Assembly (NCBI GenBank): GCA_022376925.1
Contig: JAIOJX010000005.1
Coordinates: forward strand, 160,657,501-160,721,500
DNA: 64,000 nt
Source of the DNA: Tragulus kanchil
Taxonomy: Eukaryota; Chordata; Mammalia; Artiodactyla; Tragulidae
Direction: 5' to 3'
A model generated the notes under the pieces. It was not told the origin of the DNA. It saw nothing but the letters and a program-made list of their open reading frames with translations, and did not search any database. Position numbers and translations under genes: made by a program. Below, one piece after another: positions 44,801-56,800 of this stretch. Each line of letters starts with the position of its first letter. Within the stretch, counting starts at the first letter, position 1.

Positions 44801-47800
44801 TTCTTTCTGCCCAGGTGGGTGGGAGCTAGAGGATGGAGGAGGACATATCCCCATACAGATCAAGGCCTCTCTGTGCATCAGGCCTACTGACAGCATTCGG
44901 ACCAAACACGCCACTTACTTTTTGGTTTCTTGACTCATGGCAGCTTCTCATGGAATGGCTTCTAGAAAGAGACAACAATCATCTGAGTCCTTGTCTGGCA
45001 GCTCCTGGGTACAGACACATTACATCTGGCATCTGTGGCCCCGGCACCTGTCCAGCACTGGCTACTAGCAAATGCTTGCTGGAGAATCAAGGACAAAGAT
45101 GGCTCTTTTCCAAACATCAACAAACTTTGTCCGGTCTCCTTGGTTCCAGAGGCTGCCCTTGTAGGAGAAGCTGGGTAAATGGCTGTGCCATGTCAGGGGT
45201 GTAGGAGTAGCAAATGACAGGACTGCATTCACCCAACTCTGGCAGATTCAGCCTCCCATGCCTCACTTCAGCCAGTGTCAATGCCAGCCTTGGCAGAGAC
45301 CCCATTTGTCATCAGATCTCAGACCCAGGTCCCTTGTTGTGGGACATGAGCCTCTGCTCTACCTACTATGTATGGGTGCTGGTTTGGTTCTCCATGCTGG
45401 GTCAACCATAGCCTCCTCATTGGAACCTTGGTCCCTGTGCTCGTCTGGACTACACCTCCCTGACAGCTCAATGAAAGGTAAGACTCCTTTCTCCCTTCTT
45501 AGCCCCAACTCCTAAAGACCAACCCTGCCAAGAGTCTTGCCTTGACATGAGCCAGGGATCAAGATCGAGGAAACAGAGCCCACCACACATCAGAGCCTGA
45601 GGAGAGGGTTCAGGTCCCTAAAACCTGGGGATCTTTCTCCTAAAGCTTACCTGGATGACCATTCACCAGTAGTCCTTTGGGAATGACAGAAAGCCCATTG
45701 ATTTCAGGAGGGATCATAGCTATTCTTGAAACAGGCTACCTCACATTGCTAACTGCTCTGGATCAGACTGTGTTGTCAGTTGGGGAACAGTGTTGTCTGG
45801 GTGACATTTTGTGAGTCTCACGGCCTCTCTGGGGTCCCTCCCTTCTCTGGGTCACCCTCTTCTTTCTGCCAGTTCTTTCTGCCCAGGTGGGTGGGAGCTA
45901 GAGGATGGAGGAGGACATATCCCCATACAGATCAAGGCCCTCTCTGTGCATCAGGCCTACTGACAGCATTCGGACCAAACACGCCACTTACTTTTTTTGG
46001 TTTCTTGACTGATTTTGGCTTCTTGAAGATCTAGGATGTTAAAGAGACATAAATACAGCTGGAATTGACATGGAGGGCTCTGGCTCAGCCATGCAGACAG
46101 AAGGGGACCAGCTCTGCAGCATTTGGGGGACAAAACATGAGCATTGGGGTGTCAGCCTAGGGGCCCAAGGCCTGAGAATCTGTGAGCAGCTGGTTCCACC
46201 CCCCTGGCCTCAAGCTCCTCAGTTTTCAAAGGGAAACTGATACCTTTGTGTAGGGTCAAGTGGGAGGCAGGTAGACTAGACTCCTAGTCTCTGATAGAGG
46301 CCCCACTGGGGAGTTTTGTTTTTTTTTTTAACTTTTATTTTACTTTTAACTTTTACAAAGTTTTGTTGTTGTACAGATATGTATGTTCCCAGAGTAGTCA
46401 TATGTATATCCCCACCATCCCAGCCCTCCCGACCATCACACAGCACCCCTGAAGGATCTCCTTTTCTCACAGAGCAACGACTATAGCTATTTTCCTCACT
46501 TATGATAGTACAAGCCTTCATGCTACTTCCTTTATGCCTCCCACCCTCTGTTCCTTCCCCACAAAGTCCATATATCCACTGTCCTTGTCTGTCTTTCTGT
46601 CGCTTCACTGCATGTGCCATCATCACCATCCTACTGGATTCCATATATATATATGTGTTAATATATTGTATTTGTCCTTCTTTTTCTGACTGACTTCACT
46701 TTTTATGATATGTTCTAGATCCAGCCACCTCATTAGGGCTGATTCTTCTGCATTTCTCTTTACAGCTGTGTAGTATTCCATTGCATATATGTACCAGAGT
46801 TTTTGTATCCATTCGTTCGTTGCTGGACATATAGGTTGCTTCCATGTTCTAGCTATTGTATAGAGAGCTGCAATGAGCATTGGGGTAAGGTGCTTTTTTC
46901 AGATTTGATGTCATCAGGGTATAAGCCTAAGAGTGGGATTGCTGGGTGGTATGGTGCTTCTATTTTTAGTTTTTAAAGACATCTCCATACTGTCTTTCAT
47001 AGAGGCTGTATCAGTGGACATTCCACTGGGGATTTTTTTTTTTTTAAAGATTTATTTATTTATTTATTTTGGTGGGGGTGGGGTGGGGAGGGAGGGGAGC
47101 AGGCGGGCCACTTCTGTTGGTCTTTCATTTGTCTGTTTTCATCCATCTTTGTTCTCTGGCCCGTGTGGGCCTCCCATCACAGTCGCCTCTGTCGTTGCAG
47201 AGCGCCGGCTCTGGGCGCATGCGCACCAGAGCTCTGGCTCGGTAATTGGACACATCGGTCCAGCCGCTCCACGGCACGTGGGATCTTCCCAGGCCAGGGA
47301 GCGAACCGGCGCCCCTTGCACTGCAAGGCGGTGTCCTTACCCACTGGAGCACCAGGGAAGCCCCACCGGGGAATTTTTATCAGCAGTTCAGACATCATAT
47401 GGAGACAAGAGAAAACTCCTCACAGCCTTACTCCCCTCCCATTACCTCCCTCTCCAAGGTCAAACTCTGTCTTTTATCATTGTCAGGAAACATACCACAC
47501 AGTCCGAAAGGTACATTTACCCTCAATTGTCAACCCCCTCCCTTCCACACTCAGGTATCAATACCAGACCGGGCAGCAGACAGTGAGCTGCTGTGGGCGG
47601 AGGTGGCCGCTGTTTCATTTCTGCCTCTGTGTGCAACATGTGCCCTGTACGTCCTGGTGACTTAGCGATGACTGATGCAAGAGTGGCAGAAGGTACCAGA
47701 GATGGGCAGGGATCCATGCTGTTTTTAAAGGCACAGCTGCCCTGAAGGTTAGCATCCTCCAGGCCAGCATCCTTCTCCCTTTGGGCCATCAGTGCCCCTG

Positions 47801-50800
47801 CAGACCCCTCTTCTTCCCCCAACAGCAGAGACTCCTGAGGCTTTTGTTCGCTTGAGTCCTTCAGAAGTCTGACTGCTGTGGGGCAGCCCTGGTCTCAGGA
47901 GTTCTCCTTCTCCCCAGGAGCCGGGACAGCCCATACGTGACCTCTGGCGAGGATGGACGCATGGGGCTGGTGGCTGTGTCTATGCCTGGGGTGGGAGGAT
48001 GGCGTGTGTGCCCTGTTTCCTGCTGTAAATACCCTGGGGCTGATGTGGAGCTGCCCACAGGTGGGGTTTGGGGCAGACACGTGTCTAGGTTCCTCAGGGG
48101 GTGGTGAAAACCTGAACCGCAGTGTGACACAGGCAGGGGTCGCTCACCCTCTTGCAGCACCAGATGCAGAGAAGCAGCAAGCAGAGCATGGTCAGGAGTG
48201 GGATGAGTGAAAGCAACAAGAGAAGATTGCTGGGAGCCGGAGTGCTGGGAGCCGGAGTGCTGGGAGTTGGAGTGCTGGGAGCCTGAGTGCTGGGAGCTGG
48301 AGTGCTGGGAGCCTGAGTGCTGGGAGCTGGAGTGCTGGGAGCTGGAGTGCTGGGAGTCAGAGTGCTGGGAGCCCGAGTGCTGGGAGCTGGGGTGCTGGGA
48401 GTTGGAGTGCTGGGAGCCGGAGTGCTGGGAGCTGGTGTCGATGGGGCCACGGTGGTCACTGGGGGATCCGCCTGTGAGACAAACATGTGGACTGGGTCAT
48501 CTTCCTATGAGACACCCTCAGGTACTGGGGCCTCCTCCTATAGACAAACACGGGCATTGTGGTCTCTTGAGAGACAAATATGTGCAATGGACCTTACTCC
48601 TACAGGAAAATCTCAGAACTCAGATCCTGGTCATAGGGACAATGATGGGCTCAAAAAGCTTGCCCTATAGAAGGCTCACATACCAAGATCCTGGAGTTGC
48701 CGTGGATGATCTTTCCCAAGGCTCCCACTACCCATTTCCCTCATTGGCCTTCGCAGTGTATTCAGGACCACTTGTCCTCCTGCTGCCTTATCTATAGGGT
48801 CCAGAGTGGGGCTAGGAGATCACGGCTGGTACCCTGAGAGCCCCGGTGGAGGCCTGGGCCACTGCTCAGGGGCTCTCTCCAGAGTCCCGTCAAGGAAGCC
48901 CAGTCTTCCAAGGAGTGACAGCTCTGCCCATCCTCCAGGCCAGACCCCCCAGTGCCCTGCAGACCCCTCTTCTTCCCCCAACAGCAGAGACTCCTGAGGC
49001 TTTTGTTCGCTTGAGTCCTTCAGAAGTCTGACTGCTGTGGGGCAGCCCTGGTCTCAGGAGTTCTCCTTCTCCCCAGGAGCCGGGACAGCCCATACGTGAC
49101 CTCTGGCGAGGATGGACGCATGGGGCTGGTGGCTGTGTCTATGCCTGGGGTGGGAGGATGGCGTGTGTGCCCTGTTTCCTGCTGTAAATACCCTGGGGCT
49201 GATGTGGAGCTGCCCACAGGTGGGGTTTGGGGCAGACACGTGTCTAGGTTCCTCAGGGGGTGGTGAAAACCTGAACCGCAGTGTGACACAGGCAGGGGTC
49301 GCTCACCCTCTTGCAGCACCAGATGCAGAGAAGCAGCAAGCAGAGCATGGTCAGGAGTGGGATGAGTGAAAGCAACAAGAGAAGATTGCTGGGAGCCGGA
49401 GTGCTGGGAGCCGGAGTGCTGGGAGTTGGAGTGCTGGGAGCCTGAGTGCTGGGAGCTGGAGTGCTGGGAGCCTGAGTGCTGGGAGCTGGAGTGCTGGGAG
49501 CTGGAGTGCTGGGAGTCAGAGTGCTGGGAGCCCGAGTGCTGGGAGCTGGGGTGCTGGGAGTTGGAGTGCTGGGAGCCGGAGTGCTGGGAGCTGGTGTCGA
49601 TGGGGCCACGGTGGTCACTGGGGGATCCGCCTGTGAGACAAACATGTGGACTGGGTCATCTTCCTATGAGACACCCTCAGGTACTGGGGCCTCCTCCTAT
49701 AGACAAACACGGGCATTGTGGTCTCTTGAGAGACAAATATGTGCAATGGACCTTACTCCTACAGGAAAATCTCAGAACTCAGATCCTGGTCATAGGGACA
49801 ATGATGGGCTCAAAAAGCTTGCCCTATAGAAGGCTCACATACCAAGATCCTGGAGTTGCCGTGGATGATCTTTCCCAAGGCTCCCACTACCCATTTCCCT
49901 CATTGGCCTTCGCAGTGTATTCAGGACCACTTGTCCTCCTGCTGCCTTATCTATAGGGTCCAGAGTGGGGCTAGGAGATCACGGCTGGTACCCTGAGAGC
50001 CCCGGTGGAGGCCTGGGCCACTGCTCAGGGGCTCTCTCCAGAGTCCCGCCCAAAGGGAAACCCAGTCTTCCAAGGAGTGACAGCTCTGCCCACACTGCCT
50101 GCCTTGGCTGAGCTCACTGGGACTTTGCGAGGACCACAAAAAGCCACGATGCACAGATGGGTGAGGGAGGGGCTGTGGGGCCCATGAAAGGTGGGAGAGG
50201 AAGAGCACAGGCAAGAGACCCTGCCACCTCCCTGGAGCTTCTCTCCCCTCCTTCCCGACTCTGACACCTGCAGAGATACTGTCTGCGTCCCCATCTCCAC
50301 ATCTGTCCTGAGGAGGTAAGTGGGTACTTGAGTATATTACAAGGAGTCTATAGAAAGTCCAGCGTAGGCCAGGTCCACTCAGGGGCTGAGCAATGGGCTC
50401 GGTCCTCTTGTGGTTGCTCATATCTAAGGACGGGTGTGCTGCACCTGTGGACGTGTGCTGCCCAGTCCTCACTCACATCAAGGGCTCTGCTCAAGAGAAG
50501 CGGGAGGAAAGGGGGCAGAGAGAACCCATGCTCAGGGTTCAGAGGCCTAGTCGGGCTGAGGGTGACCCTGTGCTGGGCCCAGTGCCACAGTTGGCTCCTG
50601 AGTTCTCTTCTCAATGTGCCTGAGGATGGGTGGTTCTCAGGTGGCAGGACTCCTGGTGTGGAGGTTCAGTCTCAGATCCCTGGGAGGATGTGCAGGCAGC
50701 AGAAGGACAGATGCACATGAGGACCATCACATTGAGGACCCTCATCAGCTGAGGCTGGACACAGGACAGTGGCATGAGGCACAGGCGTCCCTCCTCCTGA

Positions 50801-53800
50801 TAGAAACCTCCCTCCAGGCTGACAGGCTGCCCCAGGCGAAGGGCCTGGAAGCTGTGGAGCTGAGAAAAGCAGGCCCCTGGGAGCAGCCCTTTGTTTCCAG
50901 CTTCTACCTCCTGAGCTGGGCCCTGCCCTTCCCCATGGCCCTGCCAGCTTGCCCAAAAGGCTCACATACCAAGATCCTGGAGTTGCCGTGGATGATCTTT
51001 CCCAAGGCTCCCACTACCCATTTCCCTCATTGGCCTTCGCAGTGTATTCAGGACCACTTGTCCTCCTGCTGCCTTATCTATAGGGTCCAGAGTGGGGCTA
51101 GGAGATCACGGCTGGTACCCTGAGAGCCCCGGTGGAGGCCTGGGCCACTGCTCAGGGGCTCTCTCCAGAGTCCCGTCAAGGAAGCCCAGTCTTCCAAGGA
51201 GTGACAGCTCTGCCCACACTGCCTGCCTTGGCTGAGCTCACTGGGACTTTGCGAGGACCACAAAAAGCCACGATGCACAGATGGGTGAGGGAGGGGCTGT
51301 GGGGCCCATGAAAGGTGGGAGAGGAAGAGCACAGGCAAGAGACCCTGCCACCTCCCTGGAGCTTCTCTCCCCTCCTTCCCGACTCTGACACCTGCAGAGA
51401 TACTGTCTGCGTCCCCATCTCCACATCTGTCCTGAGGAGGTAAGTGGGTACTTGAGTATATTACAAGGAGTCTATAGAAAGTCCAGCGTAGGCCAGGTCC
51501 ACTCAGGGGCTGAGCAATGGGCTCGGTCCTCTTGTGGTTGCTCATATCTAAGGACGGGTGTGCTGCACCTGTGGACGTGTGCTGCCCAGTCCTCACTCAC
51601 ATCAAGGGCTCTGCTCAAGAGAAGCGGGAGGAAAGGGGGCAGAGAGAACCCATGCTCAGGGTTCAGAGGCCTAGTCGGGCTGAGGGTGACCCTGTGCTGG
51701 GCCCAGTGCCACAGTTGGCTCCTGAGTTCTCTTCTCAATGTGCCTGAGGATGGGTGGTTCTCAGGTGGCAGGACTCCTGGTGTGGAGGTTCAGTCTCAGA
51801 TCCCTGGGAGGATGTGCAGGCAGCAGAAGGACAGATGCACATGAGGACCATCACATTGAGGACCCTCATCAGCTGAGGCTGGACACAGGACAGTGGCATG
51901 AGGCACAGGCGTCCCTCCTCCTGATAGAAACCTCCCTCCAGGCTGACAGGCTGCCCCAGGCGAAGGGCCTGGAAGCTGTGGAGCTGAGAAAAGCAGGCCC
52001 CTGGGAGCAGCCCTTTGTTTCCAGCTTCTACCTCCTGAGCTGGGCCCTGCCCTCCCCATGGCCCTGCCAGCTCCCCAGGAACAGAGGGCAGAGTCTCCCC
52101 GCAGAGATCAGAGCCAGGGAGCAGAGAAGAGCAGCAGAGGAGCACGAGAAAGGAGGAGAGGCAGAAGGGAGGTTCATGGCCTCTGGAAAGTGACTGTCCA
52201 TGTTCTCCAAATAGACTTGGGAGGCTGGCGCTGTGATGGTCATGAATGGGCTCAGAGCCCTGCCCACTGCTGCACCAAAGCTGTGAAGACATGCCCTGAC
52301 TGGGGACGGCCACAGACGCTCCCATCCTCCAGAACTCGATTTGGAGGGCCCCGGGGTCTCAGAGGGCCTGGACTTGTCTCCTAGTACACAGTGTCTGAGC
52401 TGCTTACACTCACTCCTGCTGGAATCCAGGTTTGAGCCTTGAGCTCCCTGCCACAAGGCCTGGGTCAGGGGAGAGGACATGGTGGGTCCAGGGTAGGTAG
52501 AGACTGTTTCTGGAGTTGTTTAGAGCTTGAATAGGTCCCCTTCAAGTGCCTTCAATGACACTTGGCTCACAGAGAGGACAGGGTTTCTGCAAGGCTTCAA
52601 CAGATGCCCCAGGTAAAGCACTAGTATGAGTTTCACAAAGCCATTGGAGACCAGCTCCTCAATGGGATATGGTCGAGAGGTACTGTTCAAGGGTCTGCTG
52701 GCCCTTCTGTGAGGATATTGTTCCTCTCTATTAATTTTCAGGGTATGTGTCCTGTGGAGCAGGTATTCTAGACCTATCTGGAGGGAGGTAGCATCCCACT
52801 CTGTTACTTACACAGTCCTTGCTGGTAATTTTCAAGAACCGCTTGCCAAAGGTCTTGCCCAAGTCCAGAGAGTAATCAACAACAACCACCCTGAAAGAAC
52901 AGAAATGGCAGGTGGTAACCTAAGAGACAGGATAGATGCAGTTCTTGCACTTGTTTTAATCTGTAGCCCCCAGCTCTCCTCACTGTGATGGTGCTGACTA
53001 TAGGCTTTGGAGGCTACCGAACTGCAGGCAGTGTGGGTAAGGGAAGCTCATCCCCAAGCACCATGAGATCGACTTCTGCAATGAAGGCTGACCAGGCAGT
53101 AAGGAACCCTGCATGGGGGTCAGATGCCCTCATGACCACAGGCTAAGCAACTAGAGATGGGTGTATGGTGTCAGCATCCCGACTCCTCTGTATGTACCCA
53201 GGGTGTTGGTTTCACTTGGATAAGATGCCTGGAGCAAAGGTATCATCCCAGGGGAACAGCATCTCACAGAAGAGCCTGGGCCACAGTGGATTCCTAAACA
53301 CTTCAAGGAATTATCAACAGGGCAGGTGTGGAGGATGCCCTGAGCCCTCCTGGAGATATACATGTGCTGTCCTCACTACATGGAGCTTCCCACATTCTAG
53401 ACTCCTCAAGGTGGGGAAACCTGCCCAAATGGCCCCGGAACATAAACACTTACTGTCCTTCCTTAGGAAAAACATGTCCTTGGCAAGTTAGTTTTTCAGT
53501 AGTCACAGAGACAGGTTCTTTAGCTAAAAGAAAACCACATGTAAAGAACGTCAATGGACTTCTCCATCCATCCGCCCCTCCCTTTCTGCCTGTCTTTGGC
53601 AAGCAGAGCTCCCACTCTGGCAGAAGTAGCGTCTCTTCTCTGCCTTCTTCAGACACGTCCCATGCACCTGGACTGTGCAGGGCTCTGATTTTTAATGGGA
53701 ACAAGACAGGGAGAAGCCCTGCTCTCAAGGGTCTGTCATTTGTGGGACTAGAGAGGGAGACAGACAATAAAGTAAGAAGCAATGAACAACAACAAAAATG

Positions 53801-56800
53801 TCAAAGATGAAAGTGGTGTCATGTCAATAAGCGAGGGAAGGAATAGGGAAGAAAGGAGAAGAAATAGTTGCTTAGGAGTCGGTGACCTGTCCTGTCTTTA
53901 AGGACACGATTTCTCTTTAAGCAAAATTTTTATACAGGACACAATAGGATGTCTGGGATTTGCTTCACAATAATCAATAGTGAGAATATCAGCAAAAGCA
54001 GATTGGCCAGGGTTGATAATTACTGAGTGTAGGTGAAGGCTTCAAGGGCTCTATACTATTTTTACTACTTTTGTATGTTATTGAAAATTCTCATTAAAGA
54101 TGAGGTATCTCTGAGGCAAGGTTCCTGGAGTGAAAACCAGGCAAGGGGAGAGGCAGGGAAAGATCGGGGGAAGAGGATCTGGTTTGTGGCTGCCTGGTAC
54201 ATAACTAACCGAGCTTGTTGATGGAAAAGAGGTGCGTAGGGGTCGGGAAGCTGGGTCTTATGGACCCTGAGAAGGAGTGTGACCATTACTCTAAGTATAG
54301 CGATCCTGTTGAGGGGCTGACCAGGTCTATGTGAATGGACACAGAGGCAGCAGGACCTGCAGGTGGACTGGGTGTGGGATGAGAGCAAAGAGGAGTTGAG
54401 GAAACAGCCAGGTTAGTGAGCAGAACACATGGGTGGGTGGTGGCAGCAGTTATGGAGAACATGGAAGCCTGTGGGGGAACAGGGCTTCTGTGTTTGTGCT
54501 TGCTCTATTATTTTGTGGGTGCTGGGAGGTGGCCCTGAGGAGCCTCAGACAGTAGTTAGTAGCTGTGGTGCCTTCTCCCTCCTGAGTCCTAACTTTTCTC
54601 ACTCCCCAGATGTGGCTACAGGTCAGGTCTTTCTCCTCAGATGGTTCCATTCCAGGTGACCAGTCTGGGGCCATAGCTCAGTTCTCAGATTAGTTCACAG
54701 GGGAACTGTGTTCCCCTTCATTTGTGCTGATGTTGGAAATGATCATCAACTATATTTAAGGGGAAGGATTTGTGTCTAAAGGGTAAGATGGTTGTGATTA
54801 GGTGAAAACTCATAACAGAATGTGGTTTAATCTCCATAGTCTTCACACAGCAGGGAGAGTGAGGTGAGGGCAGGCACCTCGTATACTGAGGGCCAAGGAA
54901 ACATGGCTGACTGTGGAGGAGCTTTCAAATCACTATTAACTCAATAAACCAAACGTCTCCATGGCTGTATTTTAAAGATTTCTTAATATTAAAAGCATTG
55001 TACACCAAAGATAGGCAACATAAAATATGTCCAAAGATTGATTTAAAAATTATTCTTTGTTATGCATCTCTATTTTTATTAAAATGTCTTCAGAGGTATT
55101 TTTGTTAGGGGAAAATGTAATCAAAATCAAGACAACATATCCTCATCGATGCATCACTTCTCTTGGCAATAAACAGAGCTGCTCTGCCGCTTCTGGTCAG
55201 CTTCTGACCACGTGCTGTGTGGTGGTCAGCAAAGGAAGCCAGAGCTGCGGGATGGAGTCTCCCGTGTGAGCCCTGGTGCTGGTCGACCTCAGACAGAAAC
55301 ACTGGTAGGTTAAGCATGGGAAAGCTGTAGAGTCACAGACCCCAGAAAATTTATCTAAACGCATTTTGTGGGGGGTAGGTTGTATCTAGCCTCTAGCCTT
55401 TCTATAAGTATGTCATCAATAAGGCTGAAGGCCCAGACTGGGCAATTAGACCACATGTGTCTACTGCTGCATCTGCTCTGTATAAAGGAATACCAATAGA
55501 TCTCTTTTGAGAATGACTTGGTTTAGTGCATGTAAGGCACTTACCTCATACTGTAGGTGCTCCATAAACATTAGCTGTCCGATTTACTTAGTTACACGGG
55601 AACAGGGCTGTGGGGAACAGGGCTTCTGTGTTTGTGCTTGCTCTATTATTTTGTGGGTGCTGGGAGGTGGCCCTGAGGAGCCTCAGACAGTAGTTAGTAG
55701 CTGTGGTGCCTTCTCCCTCCTGAGTCCTAACTTTTCTCACTCCCCAGATGTGGCTACAGGTCAGGTCTTTCTCCTCAGATGGTTCCATTCCAGGTGACCA
55801 GTCTGGGGCCATAGCTCAGTTCTCAGATTAGTTCACAGGGGAACTGTGTTCCCCTTCATTTGTGCTGATGTTGGAAATGATCATCAACTATATTTAAGGG
55901 GAAGGATTTGTGTCTAAAGGGTAAGATGGTTGTGATTAGGTGAAAACTCATAACAGAATGTGGTTTAATCTCCATAGTCTTCACACAGCAGGGAGAGTGA
56001 GGTGAGGGCAGGCACCTCGTATACTGAGGGCCAAGGAAACATGGCTGACTGTGGAGGAGCTTTCAAATCACTATTAACTCAATAAACCAAACGTCTCCAT
56101 GGCTGTATTTTAAAGATTTCTTAATATTAAAAGCATTGTACACCAAAGATAGGCAACATAAAATATGTCCAAAGATTGATTTAAAAATTATTCTTTGTTA
56201 TGCATCTCTATTTTTATTAAAATGTCTTCAGAGGTATTTTTGTTAGGGGAAAATGTAATCAAAATCAAGACAACATATCCTCATCGATGCATCACTTCTC
56301 TTGGCAATAAACAGAGCTGCTCTGCCGCTTCTGGTCAGCTTCTGACCACGTGCTGTGTGGTGGTCAGCAAAGGAAGCCAGAGCTGCGGGATGGAGTCTCC
56401 CGTGTGAGCCCTGGTGCTGGTCGACCTCAGACAGAAACACTGGTAGGTTAAGCATGGGAAAGCTGTAGAGTCACAGACCCCAGAAAATTTATCTAAACGC
56501 ATTTTGTGGGGGGTAGGTTGTATCTAGCCTCTAGCCTTTCTATAAGTATGTCATCAATAAGGCTGAAGGCCCAGACTGGGCAATTAGACCACATGTGTCT
56601 ACTGCTGCATCTGCTCTGTATAAAGGAATACCAATAGATCTCTTTTGAGAATGACTTGGTTTAGTGCATGTAAGGCACTTACCTCATACTGTAGGTGCTC
56701 CATAAACATTAGCTGTCCATACAAATGATTTACTTAGTCCTAATCACTCCTGAGAAAGTATAAATCATGGGAAATTTAACTCCCTGGCGTTACCTACACA

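Larger units (their letters stand above)
47791..50092. repeat. Tandem duplication 17 (1.14 kb)
   Basis: Copies 47791-48930 and 48951-50092, offset 1159, doubling gene B exon 13 with its minisatellite. Confidence 0.95.

Noticed and set aside
47523..47822. 99-residue minus frame downstream of gene B exon 13 as the next exon
   Set aside because: No convincing acceptor/donor pair and no similarity to ANTXR tails; exon 14 at 45992-46030 fits phase and family better.
48207..48797. Plus-strand 196-residue frame of [10 protein letters not shown] repeats (and copy at 49366)
   Set aside because: It is the opposite-strand shadow of the 15-bp minisatellite in gene B exon 13. The minus frame has splice sites, a membrane helix and a paralog; the plus frame has none of these.
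48094..50000. Two separate stalk exons as a real intragenic exon duplication
   Set aside because: Both lie in a 1.16-kb unit identical in size class to 18 other feature-blind duplications in the window, and the minisatellite shows no unit change between copies.
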